Below, in pieces: positions 1 through 7,054 of a stretch of DNA of 12,246 nucleotides; the stretch's first letter is position 1; the number at the start of each line of letters is the position of its first letter. Source of the stretch: Lachnospiraceae bacterium. Its GTDB lineage: Bacteria > Bacillota > Clostridia > Lachnospirales > Lachnospiraceae. The stretch spans positions 1 through 12,246 of the forward strand of contig JAILJL010000022.1 in NCBI GenBank assembly GCA_024694785.1, read 5' to 3'. A program made the translations under genes and the position numbers. Under the pieces are notes generated by a model. That model saw only the letters and a program-made list of their open reading frames with translations, did no database searches and was not told the origin of the DNA.

Positions 1-21
1 TGTTTTTACATAGAGATAGAT

Positions 22-29
22 AAAGGAGG
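22..29 (+). promoter_or_regulatory. Ribosome binding site of ftsZ, supporting a TTG start
   Basis: AAAGGAGG is a near-perfect Shine-Dalgarno sequence. It lies 8 bases before the TTG at 38, and no in-frame ATG offers a better FtsZ N-terminus. The remaining bases 1-37 show no other gene. Confidence 0.85.
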
Positions 30-37
30 AAGAACCC

Positions 38-1258
38 TTGCTTGAATTAGAGGATAGAGGAATAGACGTTAATGCGAAGATTATCGTAGTCGGTGTCGGC
101 GGAGCCGGCAACAATGCGGTTAATCGTATGATAGATGAGAATATTGGCGGTGTTGAATTTATCGGTATTAATACGGATAAGCAGGCACTTAAGCTCTGCA
201 AGGCAGAGAAAGCCATTCAGATAGGTGAGAAGCTTACAAAGGGGCTGGGAGCAGGCGCGCAGCCTGAGATCGGTCAGAAGGCGGCAGAGGAATCCGAAGA
301 GGATATAAGAGCAGCTTTGGAAGGTGCGGATATGGTATTCGTAACCTGCGGTATGGGCGGCGGTACAGGTACCGGTGCAGCGCCGGTTGTAGCCAAGATT
401 TCCAAAGACCTTGGTATATTGACTGTAGGTGTTGTAACAAAGCCCTTCAGATTCGAAGCTCGTGTGAGAATGAGCAATGCTCTTTCCGGTATTGAGCGTC
501 TTAAGGATTGCGTAGATACTTTGATTGTAATCCCTAATGATAAGCTTCTTGAGATTTCGGAGAGAAGAACTTCAATGACAGATGCATTGAAGAAGGCAGA
601 TCAGGTATTGCAGCAGGCAGTTCAGGGTATTACGGATCTTATCAATAAGCCGGCAACAATTAACCTTGACTTTGCCGATGTTAAGACAGTCATGGAGAAT
701 AAGGGTGTTGCACATATCGGTATCGGTAGCGCGAGAGGAGAGAACAAGGCACTTGAAGCCGTTAAGCTTGCAGTATCCAGTCCGCTTCTTGAGACATCCA
801 TCAATGGTGCTTCACATGTTATTATTAACATGACCGGTGATATTTCGATTTATGATGCGGATGAGGCTGCATCATATGTACAGGATCTCGTTGGTGATAA
901 TGCCAATATTATTTTCGGTATGCTTGCAGATGAGAATAATGAGGATGAGGTTTCAATCACCGTAATAGCAACAGGACTTGAGTCAAAGCCTACAAGTGTC
1001 AGCGACAGACTCGGACTTGCAAGAACGAATCCACCGCAGCAGAGAGTACCGGTTACTCCACCTCCTGCAAGATCATATGTGCCGAATCCTAATCAGCAGC
1101 AGCAGGCAACAAGACCTGTGCAGCCACAGGTTCAGCAGGAGCAGCAGCCTCAGATTCACGATCCGTTGCCGGGAATCAGAAGAACAGAGCCTATAGAGAG
1201 CAAAGTGGAGCGTAAGAATATTCAGGTACCTGATTTTTTGAAGAACTCCAAGAAATAA
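38..1258 (+). CDS. ftsZ: Cell division protein FtsZ
   Basis: This is the tubulin-like GTPase that polymerises into the cytoplasmic Z-ring and recruits the division machinery to midcell. The 406 residues fit the family. An N-terminal Rossmann-like GTPase domain carries the early glycine loop [10 protein letters not shown] (about 18-27) and the tubulin signature GGGTGTG at 107-113. The synergy-loop region NLDFAD is at 209-214, where the aspartates complete the GTP site of the neighbouring subunit. After about residue 318 comes a disordered Pro/Gln-rich linker. The C-terminal tail, with IQVPDFL at about 395-401, matches the conserved peptide that binds FtsA, SepF or ZapA-type partners. The TTG start is chosen for its strong ribosome binding site 8 bases upstream. 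A terminator follows directly, so ftsZ looks like the end of a unit that begins left of the window. Confidence 0.98.
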   Translation: MLELEDRGIDVNAKIIVVGVGGAGNNAVNRMIDENIGGVEFIGINTDKQALKLCKAEKAIQIGEKLTKGLGAGAQPEIGQKAAEESEEDIRAALEGADMVFVTCGMGGGTGTGAAPVVAKISKDLGILTVGVVTKPFRFEARVRMSNALSGIERLKDCVDTLIVIPNDKLLEISERRTSMTDALKKADQVLQQAVQGITDLINKPATINLDFADVKTVMENKGVAHIGIGSARGENKALEAVKLAVSSPLLETSINGASHVIINMTGDISIYDADEAASYVQDLVGDNANIIFGMLADENNEDEVSITVIATGLESKPTSVSDRLGLARTNPPQQRVPVTPPPARSYVPNPNQQQQATRPVQPQVQQEQQPQIHDPLPGIRRTEPIESKVERKNIQVPDFLKNSKK

Positions 1259-1268
1259 TCAGAATATC

Positions 1269-1303
1269 AAGGGGCGTATCACATGATGGTACGCCTTTTA
1301 TTA
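1269..1303 (+). terminator. Intrinsic terminator after ftsZ
   Basis: A hairpin has a core stem GGCGTA (1273-1278) pairing with TACGCC (1290-1295). It extends outward by A-T and G-U pairs to 1269/1299 and inward by about three more pairs, leaving a small CATGA loop. TTTTATTA follows from 1296. It starts 11 bases after the ftsZ stop codon, so transcription from ftsZ probably ends before hydF. Confidence 0.82.
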
Positions 1304-1337
1304 TAAAGTGACGTAATCGCGTATTTAGGAGGTTATT

Positions 1338-2543
1338 ATGGGATTAACAGATACACCGCAATCGGAAAGAATACATATAGGAATATTCGGACATACCAAT
1401 GCAGGTAAGTCCTCACTTATTAATGCAATAACGGGACAGAAGATTTCGATTGTTGCGGATCTCCCGGGAACGACTACAGATCCTGTTCACAAATCAATGG
1501 AGATTCTGCCTCTTGGCCCTGTTGTAATTACGGATACTCCGGGACTTGATGACAAAAGCATATTGGGCAAGGATAGAATCTTACGGGCTTTTGAAGTGTT
1601 AAGAAGCACAGATCTTGCCTTAATTGTGGTAGATGGTACGACAGTTCTTGGGAAATCAGAGATTTCTTTGATCTCGGAGATGAAAGAAAGAAAGATTCCG
1701 TATGTTATCGTTGTCAATAAGATTGATAAGATGAAGGACTCCGATAGGAGAAGATTTGAATCGGATCCTATGGTTGACGGACATGTATTCTACGTAAGTG
1801 CCAGAGATAAGGTTAATATCAACGAATTGAGAGAGTATCTGGGACAGCTTATGAAGGGCAGGATTAAGGATACGCATATGCTTGACAAGCTCGTAAATAA
1901 GGACGATGTGATTATTCTCGTAACTCCTATTGATGAGTCGGCACCGAAGGGAAGGATGATACTTCCGCAGCAGCAGGCAATAAGAGATGTATTACACTTT
2001 GGCGGAATTACGATGGTTGTTCAGGTTGATGAGCTTGCGGCCGCTCTTGATTCGCTTAAAAAAGCTCCTGCACTTGTGGTTACCGATAGTCAGGCATTTG
2101 CCGGTGTTGACAGAATAGTTCCTGCAGATATTCCACTTACATCTTTCTCGATTCTTCTTGCACGACTTAATTACGATATTCTGTATCTTGCGGAATCGGT
2201 CAAGAAGCTTAAGACACTGTCGGTTACGGATACGGTTGTTATCTCGGAAGGCTGTACACACCATAGACAGTGTGGCGATATAGGAACTGTTAAGCTGCCG
2301 AATCTTATTAAGCGCTTTACGGGAATAGAACCGAGATTCAAGTTTACAAGCGGCGGAGATTTTGATAATTCGATAGATGGCGCAAAGCTTATTATTCATT
2401 GCGGAGGCTGCATGCTTAACGATAAAGAGATGGAGCATAGAATGGAGCTTGCAAAGTCCAAGGGAATACCGATGACAAATTATGGTGTTGCTATAGCTTA
2501 TATGACAGGCATTCTTGAACGCGCCTTGAAGCCTCTTCTGTAA
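1338..2543 (+). CDS. hydF: [FeFe]-hydrogenase H-cluster maturation GTPase HydF
   Basis: HydF is the cytoplasmic scaffold that receives the diiron precursor built by the radical-SAM enzymes HydE and HydG and delivers it to apo-hydrogenase HydA. At 401 residues it is normal in length. The N-terminal Era-like GTPase domain has P-loop GHTNAGKS (18-25), a GTTTD switch (44-48), DTPG (66-69) and NKID (127-130). A middle dimerisation domain follows. The C-terminal Fe-S domain holds the family ligand set CTH (Cys306, His308) and HCGGC (His354, Cys355, Cys358), 45 residues apart, matching the known CxH...HCxxC pattern. The start is the ATG 5 bases after AGGAGG at 1327-1332. No hydE, hydG or hydA is in the window, so the rest of the pathway must be encoded elsewhere if it is functional. 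A clear promoter for this gene was not seen in the 79-base gap after ftsZ. Confidence 0.97.
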   Translation: MGLTDTPQSERIHIGIFGHTNAGKSSLINAITGQKISIVADLPGTTTDPVHKSMEILPLGPVVITDTPGLDDKSILGKDRILRAFEVLRSTDLALIVVDGTTVLGKSEISLISEMKERKIPYVIVVNKIDKMKDSDRRRFESDPMVDGHVFYVSARDKVNINELREYLGQLMKGRIKDTHMLDKLVNKDDVIILVTPIDESAPKGRMILPQQQAIRDVLHFGGITMVVQVDELAAALDSLKKAPALVVTDSQAFAGVDRIVPADIPLTSFSILLARLNYDILYLAESVKKLKTLSVTDTVVISEGCTHHRQCGDIGTVKLPNLIKRFTGIEPRFKFTSGGDFDNSIDGAKLIIHCGGCMLNDKEMEHRMELAKSKGIPMTNYGVAIAYMTGILERALKPLL

Positions 2544-2562
2544 TAAAGATGTGCCCAAAACT

Positions 2563-2590
2563 TTGCTTTTTAGGCGCGTAGTAGTATAAT
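2563..2590 (+). promoter_or_regulatory. Probable sigma-70-type promoter for the 2642-dapF-argS unit
   Basis: A perfect -10 hexamer TATAAT is at 2585-2590. With a 16-base spacer it is preceded by TTGCTT at 2563-2568, which matches only the TTG half of a consensus -35. It sits in the only gap of reasonable size (2544-2641) before the acidic-protein gene. The -10 is convincing and the -35 is weak. No operator is recognisable. Confidence 0.5.
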
Positions 2591-2641
2591 ATTATCAGAA
2601 TTATGCCTTTTTTGGGGATTTGATTATTCGGAGGTGGCGAT

Positions 2642-3169
2642 ATGAAAGACAGAGCACCTATTATAGATACGATAGATAAAAGAAATTTTAAAGACGATCT
2701 TAAGAAAACCGTTGTTAAAAGAAGCCGGGTTCATTTTGTGACGGTAGAAGAAGAGGAAGCAATGAGACGTGCGGAATCAAGTCTTGAAGATAATTATGCC
2801 GAGTCGATAGATGAGACAACAGGTGATTCCGCGAGTGGCAGAGCCTCGGAAGGCGTCGAGATACTTGACCCGACACTCGATGTATCGGATATCGATCCTG
2901 ATGTACTTGCTCAGGCGGATGAGATTTTCCGCAGGCTTCAGGCAGAAGCAGAGGCAGACGAAGAAGCAAAGCGCAAAGAGTGGGAAGAGAAGATTGCCGG
3001 TGCAAACAGTGTGAAGGATCCTGATTATAATGAATCTACAGGTTCTTATTCAGGCAAATACGGCAAGGGTGATGTGTCTGATGAGACAAGAGCACAGGCA
3101 GAAGAGATTCTTAAAATGAGGAACAATGAACTGCAAAGCATAATTGACGAGAATTCGGCGGATAAATAA
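2642..3169 (+). CDS. Acidic hypothetical protein with a duplicated motif
   Basis: I do not recognise this 175-residue protein. It has no signal peptide, no membrane segment, no cysteines and no enzyme motif. The N-terminal 35 residues are basic (KRNFKDDLKK, VVKRSRVHFV). The rest is strongly acidic and probably largely disordered or helical. Two segments look related: DVSD...LAQADEI (80-95) and DVSDETRAQAEEI (144-156). Each is followed by a short charged helix-like stretch, which suggests an internal duplication. The start is supported by GGAGG about 8 bases upstream, and codon use resembles the neighbours, so it is very likely a real gene. It lies 24 bases before the dapF-like gene and is probably cotranscribed with it. 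A binding or adaptor role is possible but unproven. Confidence 0.8.
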   Translation: MKDRAPIIDTIDKRNFKDDLKKTVVKRSRVHFVTVEEEEAMRRAESSLEDNYAESIDETTGDSASGRASEGVEILDPTLDVSDIDPDVLAQADEIFRRLQAEAEADEEAKRKEWEEKIAGANSVKDPDYNESTGSYSGKYGKGDVSDETRAQAEEILKMRNNELQSIIDENSADK

Positions 3170-3176
3170 GTGTAAT

Positions 3177-3182
3177 CGGAGG
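3177..3182 (+). promoter_or_regulatory. Ribosome binding site choosing the TTG start of dapF
   Basis: CGGAGG lies 11 bases before the TTG at 3194 and 23 bases before the in-frame ATG at 3206. The spacing favours TTG and a protein beginning MDSFMIKKYHGLG. The ATG would give MIKKYHGLG, closer to the usual DapF N-terminus, so it remains an alternative. Confidence 0.55.
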
Positions 3183-3193
3183 TTAATCTTAAA

Positions 3194-4039
3194 TTGGATT
3201 CTTTTATGATTAAGAAATACCATGGATTGGGTAATGATTATCTGGTAATAGACCCTGCAAAGTGTAATGTCAATTTGCAGGAATCACATATAAGAAAGCT
3301 TTGTAAGCGTAATTTCGGTATCGGAGCCGACGGAATACTGTACGGACCCATAAGAGAGGGAGATAAGATTTCGGTCAGATGTTATAATCCTGATGGTTCG
3401 GAAGCTTCCAATTCCGGTACGGGAATCAGAATTTTTGCGAAGTATCTTCATGATGAAGGTTATGTTACGGGGAAAAGTGCAGAGTTCTATACTGCAAGCG
3501 GAAGAGCTTTTGTAGAATTCCTTAATGAGGATGCGACGTTAGTAAGAGCCAAGATGGGCAAAGCTGACTTTCATGCATCGGCGATTCCGGTTATTGGCGA
3601 AGAAAGAGAAGTTATCAATGAACCCATGTATTTTGGCGGAGATTTGTATGAGGTAACATGTTTAAGCGTAGGTAACCCTCATTGTGCATATCTTACGGAT
3701 GAGGTTCATTACGATAAAGTTATGGAATTGGGACCTCTTGTTGAATCTGCAGATTATTTCCCGGAAAGAATCAATTTCATGATGCTTCATGTTATCAGCA
3801 GAGATCACGTGGAAATAGAAGTATATGAGAGAGGTGCGGGGTATACACTTGCATCGGGTACATCAGCTTGTGCCGCGATAGCGGTTACAACCCGCCTCGG
3901 ACTTACGGATCGCAAGATAGTTGTAAGCCAGCCCGGAGGCGACCTTAATGTAGAGATGGATGACAATGATGAAATTATTATGACAGGTTCCGTTGACACG
4001 GTAGGAATGATGATGCTTACGGAGTCGTTTTTTATGTAG
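3194..4039 (+). CDS. dapF: Diaminopimelate epimerase-family protein with both catalytic Cys replaced by Ser
   Basis: DapF interconverts LL- and meso-diaminopimelate in lysine and peptidoglycan synthesis, using two cysteines as acid and base. This 281-residue protein has normal length and the family fold signature. HGLGND is at 10-15 and FGIGADGI at 41-48. NPDGSE is at 65-70, GNPH at 160-163, RIN at 192-194 and ERGAG at 212-216. Substrate-anchoring asparagines and the partner residues His163 and Glu212 therefore appear kept. However, the usual MCGNG reads NSGTG, with Ser74 (codon TCC at 3413), and the usual GETLACGTG reads GYTLASGTS, with Ser221 (codon TCG at 3854) and Tyr217. Both expected catalytic cysteines are thus serine. 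I recall similar Ser-type DapF-like proteins in Clostridia but cannot confirm this. The fold assignment is secure, while epimerase activity is not. It sits 28 bases before argS. The TTG start is preferred, with an alternative ATG at 3206. Confidence 0.88.
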   Translation: MDSFMIKKYHGLGNDYLVIDPAKCNVNLQESHIRKLCKRNFGIGADGILYGPIREGDKISVRCYNPDGSEASNSGTGIRIFAKYLHDEGYVTGKSAEFYTASGRAFVEFLNEDATLVRAKMGKADFHASAIPVIGEEREVINEPMYFGGDLYEVTCLSVGNPHCAYLTDEVHYDKVMELGPLVESADYFPERINFMMLHVISRDHVEIEVYERGAGYTLASGTSACAAIAVTTRLGLTDRKIVVSQPGGDLNVEMDDNDEIIMTGSVDTVGMMMLTESFFM

Positions 4040-4067
4040 GAAATATATAAAGGAGTAGGATGGATAT

Positions 4068-5837
4068 ATGAAGAAATTGCTTGATGAGATATCGGCTGTT
4101 GTGGAAAAAGCTTTTGAGGATTGTGGCTATGACAGTACTTACGGAAAGGTAACCGTATCAAACAGACCGGATCTTTGTGAATATCAGTGTAACGGTGCTA
4201 TGGCGTGTGCAAAAGAGGCACATAAGGCACCATTTGTCATTGCGGATGAAATTGCTGCAAAGCTTAGCTGCAATGATATGTTTGCCAAGGTTGAATCGGT
4301 TAAGCCGGGATTCCTTAATATGGATATTTCCGACAAGTTTCTTTCCGAGAGAATCAATCTTATGGGCAAGGAAGAAAAGTTCGGACTTGAAGAGAATAAT
4401 AATCCCAAGACAATTGTTATCGATTATGGTGGACCTAACGTTGCCAAGCCGCTTCATATTGGACATTTACGTCCGGCTATTATCGGAGAGAGTATAAAGA
4501 GAATTTTAAGATATACAGGCAATAGGGTATACGGAGATATTCATATTGGAGACTGGGGACTTCCGATAGGTCTTCTTATTACGGAACTTAGAAGAAGAAA
4601 ACCTGATCTTTGTTATTTTGATGATAATTATACTGGCGAGTATCCGGAGGAGGCTCCGTTTACTCTGGCGGATCTCGAAGAGATGTATCCGTTTGCGTCT
4701 GCATATTCGAAGGAGCATGATGATTATCATCAGGAAGCAATGGAAGTTACAAGTAAGATGCAGCAGGGTAACCGTGCGTACAGAGCGCTGCTTGACCATA
4801 TATTGAGACTCTCTTTCGCAGACCTTAAAATCAATTACGGTAATCTTAATGTGGATTTTGATCTCTGGCTCGGTGAGAGTAATGCGCAACCTTATATTCC
4901 TGATATGATCAAGGATCTTGAGGAGCGTAAGATCGCAGAGATAAGTGACGGTGCTCTTGTAGTTAACGTTGCGGAAGAAGGCGATAAAAGAGAGATGCCT
5001 CCATGTCTTATAAGAAAGTCTGATGGTGCAGCGCTTTATGCAACAACGGATATAGGCACAATTATGATGCGTGTACATGACCAGAATCCTGATGAGATTA
5101 TCTATGTTGTAGATAAGCGTCAGGAGCTTCATTTCACACAGGTATTCAGAGTTGTAAGAAAAGCCGGATATGTTAAGGATGATATGAAGCTTGTTCATAT
5201 AGGGTTTGGTACGATGAATGGTAAGGACGGCAAGCCCTTTAAGACAAGAGACGGTGGAGTAATGCGTCTGTCCAATCTTCTTAATGAAGTTGAAGACGAG
5301 ATGTACAATAAGATAGTTAACAATCATCCGGTTGATGATGATGAAGAGGCCAGAAGAAATGCTAAGATTGTAGGACTTGCAGCATTAAAGTATGGTGATC
5401 TTTCCAACCAGGCAACGAAGGATTATATATTTGATATAGAAAAGTTCACATCCTTTGAGGGAAACACAGGTCCTTATCTTCTTTACTCGATAGTTCGTAT
5501 CAAGTCGATTCTTAATAAGTATGCAGCGGCAGGTAAAAGCGCAGAAGGCAAGGTAATCTTGCCGTCAGGTTCCAAGGCGGAGAAAGACCTTATGCTTATG
5601 CTTGCAGGATTTACGGCAATGATCGAGAACGCAGCGGCGGAGTATGCACCACATAAGGTATGTGCATATATATATGAGCTTGCCAATACATTTAATCATT
5701 TCTACCATGAGACCAATATTATGGCGGAAGAAGACGAAATGAAGCAGGCAAGTTATATATTATTACTTAAGCTTACAAAAGAAGTGCTCGAGACATCCAT
5801 AGATTTACTTGGATTCGAAGCACCGGAAAGAATGTAA
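4068..5837 (+). CDS. argS: Arginyl-tRNA synthetase
   Basis: This class I aminoacyl-tRNA synthetase charges tRNA-Arg with arginine in the cytoplasm. The 589 residues fit the family. An N-terminal additional domain (about 1-110), which recognises the tRNA D-loop, precedes the Rossmann catalytic domain. That domain holds IDYGGPNVAKPLHIGHLR, with the HIGH motif at 130-133, and GDIHIGDWG. The KMSK position is the degenerate form common in ArgRS, seen as GTMNGKDGKPFKTRDGG (381-397). The C-terminal part is the helical DALR-type anticodon-binding domain with NTFNHFYHE. The start is the ATG preceded by AAAGGAG about 12 bases upstream. No T-box leader is possible in the 28-base gap, so it is likely transcribed with the upstream genes. 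Nothing looks damaged. Confidence 0.98.
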   Translation: MKKLLDEISAVVEKAFEDCGYDSTYGKVTVSNRPDLCEYQCNGAMACAKEAHKAPFVIADEIAAKLSCNDMFAKVESVKPGFLNMDISDKFLSERINLMGKEEKFGLEENNNPKTIVIDYGGPNVAKPLHIGHLRPAIIGESIKRILRYTGNRVYGDIHIGDWGLPIGLLITELRRRKPDLCYFDDNYTGEYPEEAPFTLADLEEMYPFASAYSKEHDDYHQEAMEVTSKMQQGNRAYRALLDHILRLSFADLKINYGNLNVDFDLWLGESNAQPYIPDMIKDLEERKIAEISDGALVVNVAEEGDKREMPPCLIRKSDGAALYATTDIGTIMMRVHDQNPDEIIYVVDKRQELHFTQVFRVVRKAGYVKDDMKLVHIGFGTMNGKDGKPFKTRDGGVMRLSNLLNEVEDEMYNKIVNNHPVDDDEEARRNAKIVGLAALKYGDLSNQATKDYIFDIEKFTSFEGNTGPYLLYSIVRIKSILNKYAAAGKSAEGKVILPSGSKAEKDLMLMLAGFTAMIENAAAEYAPHKVCAYIYELANTFNHFYHETNIMAEEDEMKQASYILLLKLTKEVLETSIDLLGFEAPERM

Positions 5838-5868
5838 TATACATAATACGAAAGGAAGTTGAGTTAGA

Positions 5869-7041
5869 ATGGCAAAGATTGATATAATCTCGGGATTCTT
5901 GGGAGCAGGTAAGACAACTCTTATAAAGAAACTCCTTGAAGAGGTTTTTAAAGGAGAGAAGGTTGTACTTATCGAGAATGAATATGGCGAAGTCGGTATT
6001 GACGGCGGATTCTTAAAGGATGCAGGCATAGAGATTACCGAGATGAATTCCGGATGTATATGCTGCTCTCTTGTCGGCGATTTTACAAAGAGCCTCGGCG
6101 AAGTATGTGACAGATTTCATCCGGACAGAATACTGGTTGAGCCTTCGGGTGTAGGTAAGCTTTCTGATGTTATGGCATCCGTTGTAGATGTTGAGAAGAG
6201 CGTACCTGTTAAATTAAATGCGCTCGTAACCGTTGTTAATGCAAATAAGGCATTAAAACAGATGAAAGCTTTTGGTGAATTCTTCAATAACCAGGTTGAA
6301 TTTGCTACAACCATTGTATTATCGAGAACACAGGAAATTGATGATGCGAAGCTTGAAGAAGTCGTAAATGTCATGAAGGAGAAGAATCCAAATGCGGCGA
6401 TTATTACAACGCCTTGGAATGAACTTAACGGAGAGACAATTCTTGCAGCAGTAGAGAAGAAGAGTAATCTTCTTGACGATCTTATGAAGGAAGCTCATGA
6501 AGCACATGAGGCACATGAGCATGAGCATCATCATCACGAGCATGATCACGGGGAAGAGCATGATCATTGCTGCCATCATGACCATGATCACGAGGAAGAA
6601 CATGATCATTGCTGCCATCACGATCATGACCATGAGGAAGAGCACGATCATTGCTGTCATCACGACCACGATCATGATCACGAGGAAGAGCATGATCATT
6701 GCTGTCATCATGACCACGATCATGAGGAACATGAGCATCATCACCATCATGATCATCATGCGGATGAAGTATTTACTTCAATCGGAATCGAGACTCCGCA
6801 CAAGTTTGATAGAAGCGTAGTTGAAAAAGCGCTTGATACATTGGTTAATTCCGAGAAGTACGAGTCTACAATTCTTCGTGCAAAGGGAATGATACCGGCA
6901 ACAGATGGTAAGTGGATTTACTTCGATATGGTACCGGGTGATTATGAGATGCGCGACGGTGCACCTGATTATACGGGACGCCTTGTGGTAATCGGTACTT
7001 CGGTTAACGAAGCAGAGATTAAAGAATTATTCGGAATGTAA
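5869..7041 (+). CDS. CobW/COG0523-family G3E GTPase with a His/Cys-rich repeat insert
   Basis: COG0523 proteins are cytoplasmic P-loop GTPases that insert or traffic metals such as Zn, Co, Fe or Ni. This one has 390 residues. The GTPase domain carries P-loop GFLGAGKTT (9-17), ENEYGEVGID (36-45), the family metal motif CICC (Cys63, Cys65, Cys66) and the Walker B-like LVEPSG (89-94). The guanine-specificity motif, usually NKxD, reads SRTQ (152-155). Residues about 208-297 form an insert with roughly 43 histidines, eight cysteines and many Asp/Glu, including four copies of EHDHCCHHDHDHEE. The CobW C-terminal domain follows (about 300-390, with LRAKGMIP). The insert looks like a metal reservoir or sensor, but the metal cannot be deduced. 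The start is the ATG after AAGGAA at 5852. A second GTPase gene begins 13 bases after the stop, so the two are very likely cotranscribed. Confidence 0.93.
   Translation: MAKIDIISGFLGAGKTTLIKKLLEEVFKGEKVVLIENEYGEVGIDGGFLKDAGIEITEMNSGCICCSLVGDFTKSLGEVCDRFHPDRILVEPSGVGKLSDVMASVVDVEKSVPVKLNALVTVVNANKALKQMKAFGEFFNNQVEFATTIVLSRTQEIDDAKLEEVVNVMKEKNPNAAIITTPWNELNGETILAAVEKKSNLLDDLMKEAHEAHEAHEHEHHHHEHDHGEEHDHCCHHDHDHEEEHDHCCHHDHDHEEEHDHCCHHDHDHDHEEEHDHCCHHDHDHEEHEHHHHHDHHADEVFTSIGIETPHKFDRSVVEKALDTLVNSEKYESTILRAKGMIPATDGKWIYFDMVPGDYEMRDGAPDYTGRLVVIGTSVNEAEIKELFGM
6556..6729 (+). repeat. Four in-frame tandem repeats of 42-48 bases encoding HDHCCHHDHDH
   Basis: The copies lie at 6556-6597, 6598-6639, 6640-6687 and 6688-6729. 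They encode residues 230-287 of the CobW-type GTPase. Three copies are 42 bases long. The third is 48, with one extra Asp-His pair. The copies differ at synonymous third positions (TGC/TGT, CAT/CAC), which indicates they have diverged while the peptide was kept. Less regular His-rich sequence flanks them at about 6490-6555 and 6730-6760. Confidence 0.93.
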
Positions 7042-7054
7042 GTTGAGGTAGGAT

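Noticed and set aside
1087..1160. CAG-rich stretch near the end of ftsZ as a possible microsatellite
   Set aside because: It encodes the Gln/Pro-rich disordered linker normal for FtsZ, and the CAG run is short and interrupted.
1302..1307. TATAAA as a -10 box for hydF
   Set aside because: No -35-like hexamer lies 16-18 bases upstream, and the site falls at the end of the ftsZ terminator U-tract.
1992..2558. 188-codon open frame on the - strand over hydF
   Set aside because: It lies opposite conserved HydF sequence, including the cluster-binding Cys and His codons. It has no recognisable domain and no supporting ribosome binding site was seen.
2551..2577. Hairpin after hydF (GTGCC with GGCGC, plus AAAA with TTTT)
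   Set aside because: The stem is interrupted by a mismatch and is not followed by a T-run. The T-tract lies within the hairpin, and the region overlaps the weak -35 box. It is not convincing as an intrinsic terminator.
4506..5327. 273-codon open frame on the - strand over argS
   Set aside because: It is a shadow of the strongly conserved argS catalytic domain, with no recognisable motif or context of its own.
6319..6759. Met-rich 146-codon open frame on the - strand opposite the His-rich repeats
   Set aside because: It is the antisense of CAT/GAT/CAC codons, which read as ATG/ATC/GTG. The composition is an artefact of the repeat, and the + strand gene has clear GTPase motifs.
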